A stretch of DNA of 64,000 nucleotides. It comes from Dactylis glomerata. Lineage: Eukaryota; Streptophyta; Magnoliopsida; Poales; Poaceae. Under the pieces are notes generated by a model. It worked only from the letters and a program-made list of their open reading frames with translations. It searched no databases and had not been told where the DNA came from. Below are positions 46,445 to 59,567 of the stretch, piece by piece. The stretch lies in the NCBI GenBank assembly GCA_007115705.1, contig QXEO01000243.1, positions 124,001 through 188,000 of the forward strand, given 5' to 3'. Every line of letters begins with the position of its first letter. Position 1 is the first letter of the stretch. The position numbers and the translations under genes were made by a program.

Positions 46445-48922
46445 ATGGAGTCACGCGCCATCCCGCCGCTTCTGTACCACCGGAGCTCGTGCGCCGCCGT
46501 GCTAGCCGTGGTCGTACTCCTCGCCGCCGGCGCGCTCACAGGAGCCAGAGCGGATCGGGCTGGTGGCGACAGGACATCAGGTGGCATCGGAGAAGATGTC
46601 AGCGCTCACGACGACGGGTTCCCGTGGAGCAACGGGATGCTGCAGTGGCAGAGGACCGGGTACCATTTCCAGCCGAAGAAGAAGTATATGAATGGTACAT
46701 ATACTGTGTTCATATTCGATTGATTAATTCCTTATTTGACATATCTATGGAGAAATCGACTGACTACATATTTGCTTCCTTGGCTGCTGTTGGCGGCTTC
46801 TGTACTACGGCGACATGCATGCATTCAGATCCCAGCGGTTAGTATGTTCAGAGATCGTCGGCCGAATTTCTGTCTATCTGTATATCTACCACTGAACGAT
46901 TGACAAAACATGCAGGTCCGATGTACTACCGTGGATGGTACCACCTCTTCTACCAGCACAACCCAAAGGGCGCCGTGAAGGGTGACATCATCGCGTGGGG
47001 CCATGCAGTGTCCCGGGACCTGGTCCGCTGGCGCCACCTACCACTCGCCATGGTTCCGGACCACTGGTATGACATCAAGGGCGTCATGACGGGCTCCACC
47101 ACCGTGCTCCCCGACGGCAAGGTGGCCTTGCTCTACACCGGGAACAGCAACACCTCCGCCCAGGTGCAGTGCCTCGCCGTCCCAGCCAACCCCAAAGACC
47201 CCCTCCTTCGCAAATGGACCAAGCACCCTTCAAACCCCGTCCTGCTCGCGCCCCCCGGCATTGGCATCAAGGACTTCCGCGACCCCACCACCGCTTGGTT
47301 CGATAAATCTGATCACACGTGGCGCACCGTTATTGGGTCCAAAGACGACCATGGCCACACTGGCATCGCCATAATGTACAAGACAAAAGACTTTCTCAAA
47401 TATGAGCTCATCCCGGGGGACTTGCACCGTGTCAAGGGCACCGGCATGTGGGAGTGTATCGACTTCTACCCTATCGGCGGCAGCGGCACAAACTCATCGG
47501 AGGGGGTGATGTACGTGTTGAAGGAGAGCAGTGATGACGACCGGCATGACTACTATGCGCTAGGCAGATACAACCCGATTGCCAACAAGTGGACGCCGAT
47601 GAACCCGAAGGCGGACTTGGGGGTCGGGTTGAGATACGACTGGGGAAGGTTTTATGCATCCAAGACGTTCTATGATCCAAAGAAGCGACGACGCGTGCTG
47701 TGGGGTTGGGTCAGAGAGGCCGACTCCAAGCAGACCGACATTGTCAAAGGATGGGGTTCAGCTCAGGTAATAACTATGTATACCACGTACACATCCATAT
47801 CATTGTTTGATCTTGCATTTACCATCATTAATTTCATCCTTCCTCATGGATCACCTCTTGGGCCGGGAAGACATAGGTGTTAGTTTCTAATGCGCAATGC
47901 TAATTAACATGCTTAAAATGTTGATGCAAGCATTTTTTTTAGTCATTTTTCATTTGAAAAGTATTTTTTTCTATCGCATGCATCATCTTCTTGCATCTTC
48001 CAGTATCTTAATTTGCCCAGTCCATCTAACCTCACCAAACCTGGAATTTCCTCCTTCCAACATGCTACATTACATGCCGATGTTCTAGAATAGAAATTGG
48101 AGTTTTTGTACGGAGGGTGTGAGTGCTTTTATTACTTAAACCAAGACCATTTGTATCATGTTGTTTTATTTGAGTTCTACATGTCAATATGCATTCAGTA
48201 TGAGGGACTATTCATCTAGTTAACTAATAGTGTTTATGATGTGACTGCAGTCAATTCCAAGGACGGTGGCACTGGACGAGAAGACCCGGACGAACCTCCT
48301 CCAATGGCCGGTGGAGGAGATTGACACCCTTCGCCGTAATTCTAGCAACCTCAGCGGCATCACCATCGGTACCGGCTTCGTGTTCCCCATCCCCCTCCGT
48401 CAAGCCGCTCAGCTTGACATTGAAGCCTCCTTCCGCCTCGACGCTTCCGCAGCCACCGCCCTCCACAAGTCCCAAGTTGGGTACAACTGTAGCACAAGCG
48501 GTGGTGCCGCTAGACGCGGCGCACTTGGTCCCTTTGGCATCCTCGTCCACGCCAACGGCCACCGGAGCGAACAAATGGCCGCGTACTTTTATGTGTCTAG
48601 GGGGCACGACGGGGGTCTTTGGACCCACTTCTGCCACGATGAGTCACGATCGTCACTGGCCAAGACTGTGGTTAAGCAGGTGGTGGGTAGCACCGTCCCG
48701 GTGCTCGATGGTGAGGCTTTTTCTGTTAGGGTGCTTGTTGATCATTCAATCGTGGAGAGCTTCGCAATGGGCGGGAGATTGGCAGTGACGTCGCGTGTTT
48801 ATCCGACGGAGGCCATCTACCTTGCGGGTGGGGTGTATGTTTTCAACAACGCCACCCACTCTGATATCACTATCGAGAAGCTCGTGGTGCATGAGATGAA
48901 CTCCTCATCAATACATTCATAA
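46445..48922 (+). CDS. GH32 fructosyltransferase/invertase-like protein with altered NDPSG motif, 4 exons, 593 aa
   Basis: Exons are 46445-46694, 46829-46837 (9 nt), 46916-47766 and 48251-48922; all splice sites are GT-AG and the frame is open. The N-terminus (MESRAIPPLLYHRSS, then CAAVLAVVVLLAAGALTGARA) has a membrane anchor but is shorter than its neighbour and lacks the PLPYAYEPLP sorting leader. Catalytic residues are in place: Asp84, Asp209 (FRDP) and Glu266 (MWECIDFYP). The mini-exon, however, encodes Asp-Pro-Ser, so the sucrose-binding box is YMNDPSG instead of the nearly invariant NDPNG. Tyr before MND and GVMTGSTT in place of WTGSAT are fructosyltransferase-like. WVREADS replaces the usual WxGE(T/A)DS. 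About 60 residues shorter than the minus-strand paralogue. It may be a functional variant or an incipient pseudogene with changed specificity; activity cannot be judged from sequence. Confidence 0.9.
46829..46837 (+). other. 9-nt mini-exon with Asn-to-Ser change
   Basis: ATCCCAGCG between cag and gttagt. The paralogue has ATCCCAACG, so one A-to-G change turns NDPNG into NDPSG. Confidence 0.9.
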
Positions 48923-51267
48923 GATTAATTTCTAGGAGAATTCTTGTCTTTCGAGTTTGTTGTCGAATTGTTCACAAATAAATAAAAATATTGCACCGTG
49001 TTAATCTCTGCTTCTTTATGTACCAGATCATTTTTTTCTCATGTATGTGTGGATTTGTGGTTGGTCCATTAGCCCGGTAGCAAGCTGAGGACTCTGTCCC
49101 ATCGGGTGACGCCAGAAGCAGGGCCGGAGCCAGGCCTGGTCATAACGGTGCTGTCTAGCACCGGCCCAGCAGCTCACTGCAGTGCGTATCAAAAGCCTAA
49201 GTAACTAGCACCACTAAGCTAGTATTAGCTTCAGACCTAGGCTGTTTCTGGCTTCGCCTAAGGCCAAAAGTATACAGGACATGACTAAACTGGACACTCC
49301 CCTCAAAATAAAACAAAAATCGACAAAATTGGACCAAAATCTGAAATACTAGACCATGATGGTGTGCATTGCCGCGCCCATTTTTACGATAATAATGATA
49401 AGAAATTAGAATAATGATTTCAATAACTATATAGAACACAAAACATGAAAGTAAAGTTTCACGTACTGGTCAGTAATCAACTCAAAGAGGATAATTTTAG
49501 AAACATGAACCACGTTGATAGTAGAAATATTACAGAAAATTGAGTATTTTGATAATCTATATGCCGCTGTAAATAGCGCAATGGTAAATATGTTCAAAGA
49601 AAGCTGACATGTTTGAATTACGCCATCTAAACCATCGTTAGGTGTAGAAATGGCCATAAGCAATGTACTGTATCAAAGTCAGTGAGACTTTAACTTCCTG
49701 TGCATACAAATGGTATCTGCCAAAAATGTGGTTAATATAAAAGGTAGATCATGTTTGGAAATTGGGAGAAATTGGCTGAAATAAGTCATACGAAGAAAAA
49801 CAATGGAATAGCTCATGTTTGTATTTGAATTTACTAGAAGGCACAACATAGGATTATATTAAACAGTAAAGTTTACATAGCTCGTACCATCTAATAATAG
49901 ATCGAGGTGCAATAATATGTGATAGATTTGATTACAGGCATACACGTAATGTGCAGTGAGCAGATCACTACACCACGCTCCACGCAACCATGGTAAAGGG
50001 CGGATGCAGTATAACACAAGTGAACCTTGTTTAACAACAAAATATATATCGACCATGGTAATAGCTTTGTTTTCTGTTTTTTCCTACCAAACAGCATCCC
50101 TGTCAATGTAGAGAAACATCAGTTTGAACCTTAAAAAATTCTTAGAAAATGCTGAGAGAACCTACATATAAAAAATACATATCCACGTAGCAACCATTGG
50201 CGTAAACCTTTAAACTATCTTTCGTAAAATTGAACAAAGCATTGCATGATGCAAATATAAAATTTGTTAAGCTTGAGCTACTTCTCCCATACTCAAAGGT
50301 GTAAGTTGACAATAACATATGACAGAACTAACTGAATACCAAACAACTTTTATAGAGCTTGCTATACAATTCTTTATTCTGGCTAATCTATATCTCTTAT
50401 AGAGTAAAACCTCACTAAGGGATTATTTAAGTTATCTATCTTAACATGCAGCACATCCACATCATCAGTTAACTAGAACCGTTTGATTTTCTGCCGTCCA
50501 TCATGTTGTGTTATCGTGACAGATGCCCAGGCAAACCATAGAACCCTGCCTGGTACTGCCCCCCGTGAGAAACAAAAACATGAATGCATTGCCCAATTCA
50601 CTTATGCAATCAAAGCACCCTTGCGCGTCTGTCTCCCGTCCCCTCCCGTAAGTCCACCTTCCCCAATATCGATGCCTCCTCTCCCAATCTATTACTAGAT
50701 GATTCCCCGCATGTCGTTATTGCGGGAATTTCTGGAAAGAACATGTAGGCATGTAGTATTGGTACTGCACATAAAACAAAATTTACAATCCAAACAGCTA
50801 CCATGTTTACAAAGAAAAGATCATCTCAAATAAGATTGATAGAGTGGCAGGACAGAGAATCATGTTGCTTCATAAGACCTTAGTGAGTATGGTTTCTATA
50901 TAATTCAATTAGCAGCCAGCAGTTCTTGGTCTGACGGGGATGACCGATTCTTATTAGCGGCAAAGGTTAGAGGCGTGGTCGTCAGCAATGGGGGAGAGAA
51001 CGGCGAGGAGCTCGCGGTGGCGGTGCGACGGCGCACCGCTGACTATGGGTAGGATTTGGGCTCTTTTTTACAGATCAGATATTACTTGGCGGTGGCAATG
51101 AATGTAATATCTATTAACTCAGCCTTGCAATGCAGGGGTATAATTGGAATTTGAAATTGACGTACCTATTGACCGATCAGCGTTTTATAGTAGGAGTAGA
51201 GATTTTATCTCTGTGTGGGAGTTGTTTCTCTAAAAGATGAATTAAATCTAAGAATATATTGTGGTGG
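48923..51267. other. 3' flank and intergenic, no gene
   Basis: AATAAA-type polyadenylation signals at about 48977-48986 fit the GH32 gene. 49120-49255 ('gcagggccggagcc...') may be a hAT-type fragment but no partner end was found. The rest has no supported feature. Confidence 0.4.
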
Positions 51268-51308
51268 CGACTACTAGGAAATAGGTCATAGGAGGAATGC
51301 TCATCAGA

Positions 51309-51759
51309 GGCGTACACAAAATTCTGTACGCCACAGCTCCGTAGCGGAGGCGTACAGGAAAAGTGTACGCCACGACTGCGGCCATAGCCGTGGCGTACAG
51401 AAAGCACGCACGCCATAGAGCATTGGTAGGGTGGGTTTGGGCTGTTCGGGGCATCGCATCGGAGGCGTACAAGAGGTCTGTACGCCACGGGTAGTCCCAT
51501 ATCTGTGGCGTACATATATGCTGTACGCCTCCGATGCTGGTGTTCCTGGTATCTTCTGGTCCCACCAAAACTATCCGTGGCGTACAGAATGCCTGTACGC
51601 CTCGGATACAAGTCATAGCGGTGGTGTACAGATGCACGTACGCCTCCGGTGGTTGTCGGCCTGTCGCATCCCGGTCCCACCAGTTATACCCGTGACGTAC
51701 ACGATTCCTGTATGCCACGGGTCCATTGTGTAGCAGAGGCGCGCGCCATCCTGTACGCC
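51309..51759. repeat. CACTA palindrome array 1 (9 units)
   Basis: Nine 22-24-bp units of the form GGCGTACA-N7-TGTACGCC at 51309, 51349, 51392, 51464, 51507, 51579, 51623, 51694 and 51738. Arms are well kept and the centre varies freely. Such subterminal motifs bind the CACTA DNA-binding protein in En/Spm. Confidence 0.9.
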
Positions 51760-52209
51760 ACGGATAACCTGGCAGTACCACATAACCCAGCCAGCCCCCT
51801 CCCACCTACCAAAACAGCCACAACATTCATTTCCCCCTCCTAGCTCGAACTCTCCTTACTCTCCACCCTATTTCGCACATATATATCACTCTTTTTAACC
51901 AATTAAACCACTATTTTATTATTTTATCTACAAATCACTCCCTCCTTGTCCCCATATATGGTTGTATATGTGGATCTCTCCATACACCTCATCTAGATCT
52001 AGATCTAGATCTAGGTGTACTAATTAGAAGTCTCCGCTCATCGGCAAGCCACCCGGTTGACATCGGCATATATCCGGTTACATATCTAATAGGTGACTAT
52101 AATTTGCTTGGAGGATGCATAAAATAGATATTGTAATATGGAAATTTGTGGGAAAAATTGTGTGTGCGTTGCATGCATGCGACGATGTAATTGACGAGGT
52201 GAGTTTTTG

Positions 52210-52345
52210 ATTGGAAGTTGATGACTTGAAAATGAGTTGCCGATTTTTTGGCTAAATGTTGATTCATTTCCATTTCGACAAAAAATTGGCTCTCGGCATC
52301 GGTCTTATTTGTAGGAAGGTCATGCCGAAATTTTGAATGACAACC
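52210..52345 (+). repeat. Leader segment of CACTA gene 1, related to 63130-63245
   Basis: Lies in a probable intron (donor gtgagt at 52199, acceptor gtgcag ending 52385). It shares 'gagttgcc', 'aaatgttgatt', 'acttccgtttcg/atttccatttcg', 'gcaaaa' and 'ggtcatgcc(g/a)aaattt' in order with the DNA just before CACTA gene 2. Confidence 0.75.
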
Positions 52346-52391
52346 CACCATATGCTTCTTATTCTTTTGCATATATGCCGTGCAGGTGAAA

Positions 52392-52631
52392 ATGGTCATG
52401 ATGAAGGAAAGCACCGTGATTAGATATTTGAGCCACGCGACGGACGACATGATCCAAAACAACCTTAAAGAGATAAGGTGTCCGTGCCGGAAATGCAAAC
52501 TAAGGACCTTGTTCAACCCCTTTTCGGGCAAAGTGCTGGAGCACCTGCTGATGAGTGGTTTTATGGATGGCCACACTCAATGGATGGATGAAGATGGGAA
52601 TGAGGATGAGGTTCATGAAGATAACAACAAT

Positions 52632-52701
<70 letters not shown>

Positions 52702-55700
52702 GCAAGAACAGCAGCAACAACAGCAGCAACAACAGCAGCAACAACAGCAGCAACAACAGCAGCAACAACAGCAGCAACAACAGCAGCAGCAACAATAGCA
52801 GCAACACCAGCAGCAGCAGCAACAACAGCAGCAGCAACAGCAGCAGCAACAGCAGCAACAACAACAGCAACAACAACAACGAGGGACAAGAAGACGATAT
52901 TGATGAAGAACATGATGATGCCAATGAAGATCATGATCAGGAAGAACATGTAGATGACGAGGACATGCGGACGCCGTTGACTTCAGCCATGCATGACCCT
53001 CATCTTCAAGAACTGCTTGCTAGGAAGACAGGTGACGCTAGAGGTGCTGCTAGAGAGAAAGCTAAGCTGGTGCAACTAGAGATAGACTCTACTACACCAT
53101 TGTATGCAGGTTGTACCATGGAGGATACCCGCTTAAAAGTTGCGCTTGATGTCCTTCAGATGAAGGCAAAATACAAATGGACCGACGCAAGTGTCAACGC
53201 GAGCCTTAAATACTGGCACGATCGCCTTCCGGATGGGAACACGTGTCCTAGTAGTCTAGACGAAGCCAAGAAAGTCGTGTATCCTCTGGATTTACCGCAC
53301 GAGAAATATCACGCCTGCATCAACGATTGCTACATTTATCGGAAAGAAGAGGACTCGAACAAGACCACATGCCCAGTGTGCAACGCTGCACGATACAAGA
53401 AAAAAGGCGAAAAAGCTCCTCGAAAAGTCGTGTGGTACTTTCCGCTCATTCCTCGCTTGCAGCGGTACTTTGCGGACCCCAAGGAAGCGAGGTTGATGCG
53501 CTGGCACGCTGAAAGAAAGGTGGCAGTTATGAATGATCGGAAGAAGAAGCTAGATGAAGACGTGGTGTTGACACACCCTTCGGATGCAACCCAGTGGAAA
53601 GCATTAGATGCTGAATATCGTAGTTTCGGGACCGAGCCAAGGAACATCAGGTTGGGTGCGAGCATGGACGGACTCAACCCATTTGGGAGCCAGAGCAGCA
53701 CGCATAGCACATGGCCCGTGTTTGTATGGATATACAACCTCCCACCATGGTTGTGCATGAAGAGGAAGTACATACACATGAGCATCTTAATTCAAGGGCC
53801 TAAACAGCCAGGGAATGACCTGAATCTGTATCTCCAGCTACTAAAAGATGAGCTAGACACGTTATGGAATACTGCAGGGGTCAATACATGGGACGCCGCC
53901 GCGGGAGACTATTTCCCTATGAGAGCCGTGCTGCTCACGACGGTGCAGGACTATCTCGGCTACGGGTATATCGCATGCCAGGTGTGTCACGGACAAAATG
54001 CATGCGTGAAGTGCATGGATGATACCACGTGGTTACAGCTTAAGAAATTTCCCGGGTCTTCCAAAACCGTCTACGTGGGGCATCGAAGGTGGCTAGCCAA
54101 CAAGAAAGACCCGTGGAGAAGGCGTGGAGAGCTGTTCAATGGTGAAGACGAGCTCCGAGGACCTCCACGTAGGAGGAGCGGAAAAGAAATCCAGACGTTG
54201 CTAAACGACTGGGTAGAGTGCCCTGCATCAGGAAAGAAGAAAAATGAGCCAACACCGCTACTTGGGGTATGGAAAAGGAAGTCCGTGTTTTGGGACTTGC
54301 CATACTGGCATATCCTCGGTACGCCTCATTGCCTTGATGTCATGCATATCACGAAAAATGTGTGTGAGAGTTTGCTTGCCACTCTGTTCAACATGCCGGA
54401 TAAGACCAAAGATGGGCCAAAAGCAAGACAGGACCTGATAGATCTGAATATCAAACATGATCTTCAAGTAAGTAAACCTCCTCAAGAGACGGAAGAAGTC
54501 CACAAGCGGAAAAGGGTTAAGAATAACGAGGCTACTCAGGAGACATCAACGGAAGGTCAACAAAGGATGATGGTAAAAAAGGACTACTACTGTCCTCCCT
54601 CCTGCTTCACTCTAAGTTCGGCTGAGGTCACACAGTTGTTCAAATGCCTTCTAGGAGTCAAGGTGCCTTTTGGTTACTCAGGGCTGATAAGCAGATACTT
54701 AGACCCGAATAAACAAAACTTCAGCGGGATGAAGTCGCACGACTGTCACGTGATGATGACGCAGATACTTCCGGTAGCAATCCGAGGTATAATGGACAAG
54801 CACGTCCGGGATACGCTGACTGACCTCTGCAACTTTTTCGACGCCATCTCTCGCAAGTCGATCAGCCGGAGGAGACTCGCACGGCTGCAGGAGGAGATCG
54901 TTGTGATTCTATGCGAGCTTGAGATGTACTTCCCACCCGCATTCTTCGATGTGATGGTTCATTTGTTGGTCCATATCGTGGATGATATCGTCCACCTCGG
55001 GCCGCCATTCCTTCACAACATGATGGCGTTCGAAAGGATGAATGGGGTGATCAAAGGATATGTCTGTAACAGAGCCCGTCCGGATGGAAGCATCGCCCAA
55101 GGCTTTCTTACCGAAGAATGCATCTCTTTCTGCACAAATTATCTAGAAGTCAAAAACCCTGTTGGTTTGCCCGGAAACAAGCACCTTGACAGGCTCAATG
55201 GAGTTGGTCACAAAACTGGCCGGAGTGAACTGCATGTGGGCTACTCTGGCAGGCGCGCAGACTTTGACAGGGCCAACTTGGTAGTGCTACAACACATTCA
55301 AATGGTCGATCCTTGGCTTGCAAAGCACAAAACCATAATTGCGGCGAATTACTTGAGCCAGAGAACGGAAGGAGAAATACTCAGAGAGCACAACTCCTCT
55401 TTCGCGCAATGGTTCAAAGAGAAGCTTACGACTAAGCCCCCACCGATGAACTCTGACAAAAACAAACTCTTATTCGCCTTGTCGCATGGCCCCGCGCCCA
55501 ACCTCATGACTTATCAAGCATACGATATCAACGGGTACACATTCTACACTGAGTCAAAGGACAAAAATAGTGATTACCAGAACTCAGGAGTAACGATGGA
55601 GTCCTACACCGGTGACGTAAAGCTAAGATACTATGGAAGGATAGAGGAGATATGGGAGCTTAACTACTCAGGAGAGAAGGTCCCGATGTTTCGTGTCAGA

Positions 55701-56108
55701 TGGGCTAAGAGTGTCGTAAAAGAAGAACGTGGGTTCACCACCATGGTTATACCAGAAGCAAAAACAGTGACCGTCAGTGCAAACGTTACCGCACAAAATG
55801 AGCCATGGGTATTGGCAAAACATGTGACCCAATGCTTCTTCATAACCGACCCAGCAAAGCCTAGTCGTGTTGTCGTGAGGAGAGGCAAGAGGAACATAAT
55901 TGGAATGGATGGCGTCGCCAACGAGGAAGACTTTGATCAGTACGGTGACCCGATGGAGGATGATGATGAAGACAACACACCACGCACCACTAGAAGAAGC
56001 AGGACGACACTACCCAAGCAAGGTCTGCCGTTCAAAAGAAGAAGTCATGATGTGGGGCTAAATTATTCAGCGGCGAATAAAAAAGGCAAAAAGATTGTCA
56101 AACGCTGA
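52392..56108 (+). CDS. CACTA transposase, TNP2 type (about 1238 aa)
   Basis: The open frame runs from the first ATG at 52392 (MVMMKESTVIRYLSHAT). Domains in order: a Transpos_assoc-like zinc-binding segment (residues about 20-60, CPCRKCKL), an Asn/Ser tract (about 77-163), an acidic linker, the transposase core (about 270-640) and later domains. The core includes a CPVC knuckle (about 326), GASMDGLNPF (about 424), LIQGPKQPGND, TVQDYLGYGY (about 516) and CQVCHGQNACVKC. A DUF4218-like region spans about 735-920 (KSHDCHVMMTQILPVAIRG, HNMMAFERMNG) and a DUF4216-like region about 1040-1100 (YDINGYTFYT, YYGRIEEIWEL). The C-terminus is basic. It cuts and joins CACTA ends in the nucleus. No stop or frameshift is present, so this copy may be translatable. 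An untranslated upstream exon ending at 52198 is likely. Confidence 0.92.
52622..52881 (+). repeat. (AAC)n/(AGCAAC)n microsatellite inside the transposase
   Basis: About 260 bp of AAC triplets passing into AGC-AAC mixtures, in frame, encoding roughly 87 Asn and Ser residues. The mirrored poly-Val/Leu and poly-Thr frames on other strands are artefacts of the repeat. Confidence 0.95.
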
Positions 56109-57357
56109 GATGTACGCCTTATATGATGTTGTCTGTATCTTTTATGTTGTATGATGATGATGTTGGTTGTATTGATCCATGTACTGATGTATCACACACT
56201 TATTATTATTGTCATCAAACTCCGAGATATAGTATTGATGTATCACACTTATTAATTATTATTGTCATCAAACTCTGATAGGTCATTTTTGTGAAGGGAT
56301 TTTCTGTTAAAGATTTTTTTTCAAGGTTTGAATTTTTTTTCCACATCTAGGTCACATAAAATGACGTCGTGCGAAGGTCTCATATTTTTTTTGATTTTTT
56401 TTGAATTAGTTACGTCCGATTTGGGACCCACATGAAATGATGACGCACGAAAACTACCGCTCGCGCCCAGGCAGTACGGAGTCTCCTTTTTCCGCCACCT
56501 AATTAGTGAAGAAATGACGTATTGCAAATCCAAAAATGATTTTTGCAAAAAATCAGGAGGTTTACTTTTTAGCGCTAACGTGCAAATCCACTCCGGTTCC
56601 AGCGAAATCGGCAGAAACTTGCGCAAAATCCACAAATAACCCCCAAAGGCTGCCGCAATAAAACGAGAGCTCATATGCGTATCCCGTGTGGTCTAATATT
56701 TATGTGTGGTGTTTTTCCCAGCTTTTGATTTCACGTTTCCGTAGCCGCTTCACAAAAAAACCCTTTTTCGGCACTCCAAAAATGGAAAAAGCACTTTTCG
56801 TCAGTCGAAACAAAAATCGGCCTCCGTGGCGATACTTGCCATCCCGACGGCCACGCGCATGTCCGATATGGCCTCGTTCTGACAAACTATGCCATGCTCA
56901 GAGCCGAATCTAGCTCATTTAACCTAAAAGTCGTGCAACCTCGAACGTGATAGGTCATTTTTGTGAAGGGATTTTCTGTTAAAGATTTTTTTCAAGGTTT
57001 GAATTTTTTTCCACATCTAGGTCACATAAAATGACGCCGTGCGAAGGTCTCGTATTTTTTTGATTTTTTTTGAATTAGTTACGTCCGATTTGGGACCCAC
57101 ATGAAATGATGACGCACGAAAACTACCGCTCGCACCCAGGCAGTGCGGAGTCTCCTTTTTCCGCCACCTAATTAGTGAAGAAATGACGTATTGCGAATCC
57201 AAAAATGATTTTTGCAAAAAATCAGGAGGTTTACTTTTTAGCGCTAAAGTGCAAATCCACTCCGGTTCCAGCGAAATCGGCAGAAACTTGCGCAAAATCC
57301 AAAAATAACCCCCAAAGGCTGCCGCAATGAAACGAGAGCTCATATGCGTATCCCATG

Positions 57358-59567
57358 TGAAAGGACACAGACGTCGCCTAGAGGGGGGGGGGGGTGAATA
57401 GGCGATATCAAATTTTACGAATGGCTTGAACAAAAGCGGAATTAAACTAGCGTTTATTTTGTCAAGCACATAAAACCTAAATAAACTAGGCTCACCTATG
57501 TGCACCAACAACTTATGCTAAGCAATATAAGTAACAAGGTGATAGCAAGATATATGACTTCAAGCACGAAGGCTATCACAATGTAAAGTGCATAAGTAAA
57601 GAGCTCGGGTATAGAAATAACCGAGGCACGCGGAGACGATGATGTATTCCCGAGTTCCTCCCTTGAAAGGGAGTACGTCTCGTTGGAGGGGTGTGGTATC
57701 GCCACAAAGGCCTAACCAACGCCACAAAGGCCTCACCCTATTCTCCGGTATGAGCTTGTGCCACAAAGGCCTAGCTCACTCTTCCACTAAGGGGTTCCTC
57801 AAGGCGGAACCGGGCCTTTACACAAAGCTTGGGGCACACATCCACAACTTAATTGGAGGCTCCCAAGAATAGCCACAAAGGCACCACAAAGCCACAAAGC
57901 CGTCTAGGGTTCCAAGAACCCAAGAGTAATAAGCTCACAAACTTTCACTTACTCGAATCTCCGGGGAGAACTCAAACCGATGCAACTTATGCAATGGCAA
58001 GAGCACACAAGGTGCTCAAATCCTTCTCACTCAAATCCTACCAAAGCAACTAATGCTATGGAGAGATATGAGAGGAAGAACAAAGGAAATCCACAAAGAA
58101 CTCCAAGATCTAAATCCACAAGAGGTTCCCCTCACTAAGAAGAGATTTTGATTGGTGGAAAGATAGATCTAGATCTCCTCTCCCTTTTCCCTAAAAAATA
58201 TCCAAGAATCATGGGAGGAATGGAGGAGGAAGGGCAAGCTTGCAAAGTCAACAATGGAAGAGAGAGAGCCCCAAAACGTGCCCAGCCCAAGGAGGAAGAA
58301 GGGGTATTTATACCCCCCACGAAATATGACCGTTGCAGGACTTGGAGGGGCGGATTATCCGGCCAAAATATGGCTGGAATATCTGGCTGGCCGGATTATC
58401 CGGCCCCCAGGCCGGATTATCCGCCCCCTATACTGGGTGACGCCGACTCTGGTCCTTAGCAGAAATTCCGAAATGAAATCTTTGATGGGGGGGCGGATAA
58501 TCCGCCCCCCTGGCCGGATATTCCGGCCCCGTATCTGGGTGACGCCGAGCAGAAATTGCAATACGAAAACGGTGATAACTTCTTCATCCGGACTCCGTTT
58601 TCGATGATCTTGGGCTCGTTGGAATCACCACAACGAGCTCTACAACATCATCCATAGAAACATCATAGTCCAACAAGGGAGTATAAAACCAAATGATGAA
58701 AGGTTTGACCTCTCTTTGAAGGCAAACCGGAAAAACCTCCAAACATCAAAAACGCAATAAGAGCTTCATGCAAAATCCGTTTTTGATGAGCTAGAGCTTG
58801 TCATGGAAATAACCACAAGCTCTAGAACCTCACATGGATAAAACTCAAATAAGAACCAAGAAAGAAGATACCAAGTATGCAAAGGTTTGAGCTCTCTCCG
58901 AACGATACAATTAAGTTACTCACTCGAGAGCCCCTCTTGATAGTACGGCTACCGATCCTATAATCCGGTTTCACAACTAACACCATGAGACCGGTAGGAA
59001 AGAAACCCTAACACTATCATACCTTTGCCTTGAGCATTCCACTTGAGGTGGATAATGACGATCTTGATCTTCTCAAGTTGGACCACCTTTCTTGATTGAG
59101 CTTGCTTGGTGAAGTCTTGCGAATTGCTCCCCCATACTCCACTATGGAAGAGACTCTCTTTAAGCATATGTTCACATATCCATAAACACAATATAGATGG
59201 CAAGCTTCAAGCATATGTTCTCTTCTAGTTGCTCATCTTGAACTTGCGCTTTGACATGATCAATCCTCGAATCAATTCTTCTTTCTCCATAATGATGGTG
59301 TCTTGAGGATACACATGAGAGCTCACTCAATCTTATTCTTCAAGACACACTTGACATAAGCTCAACTCCCTTAAGACCAATCTTTGGATCACTCCTTGAA
59401 TAACACCTTGGTCAACACATAATCTTCTTCTTACAATCTTGACTCCAACAAATGGTTCAAGCATTGTCTATGGACAAGTCCTACACATATAACTCAATGC
59501 AACCATTAGTCTATAGGGATTGTCATTAATTACCAAAACCACACATGGGGCTCGATATGATCTTTCA
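57358..59567. mobile_element. 2.2-kb TG...CA insertion (solo LTR or LTR-type element) in repeat unit 2
   Basis: Begins TGAAAGGACACAGACGTCGC and ends GATATGATCTTTCA, with CCATG duplicated at 57353-57357 and 59568-59572. Removing it restores unit 2 exactly. The G-run near 57384 followed by 'tgaataggcgat' is a motif seen in many dispersed wheat repeats. No gag or pol is present; no internal LTR pair was seen. Confidence 0.75.
58348..58535. repeat. Cluster of CCGGATTATCCGG-type palindromes
   Basis: At least five variants of (G)CCGGATTATCCGG(C) or GCGGATAATCCGC, mixed with CTGGGTGACGCCGA repeats (58432 and 58540), within the 2.2-kb insertion. Confidence 0.7.

Noticed and set aside
51309..51759. 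CRISPR-like array
   Set aside because: Units are internally palindromic with variable centres and irregular spacing, in a plant CACTA element; there are no identical repeats or spacer logic.
52500..52953. Poly-Val, poly-Leu and poly-Thr ORFs
   Set aside because: They arise from the (AAC)n microsatellite read in other frames and strands.
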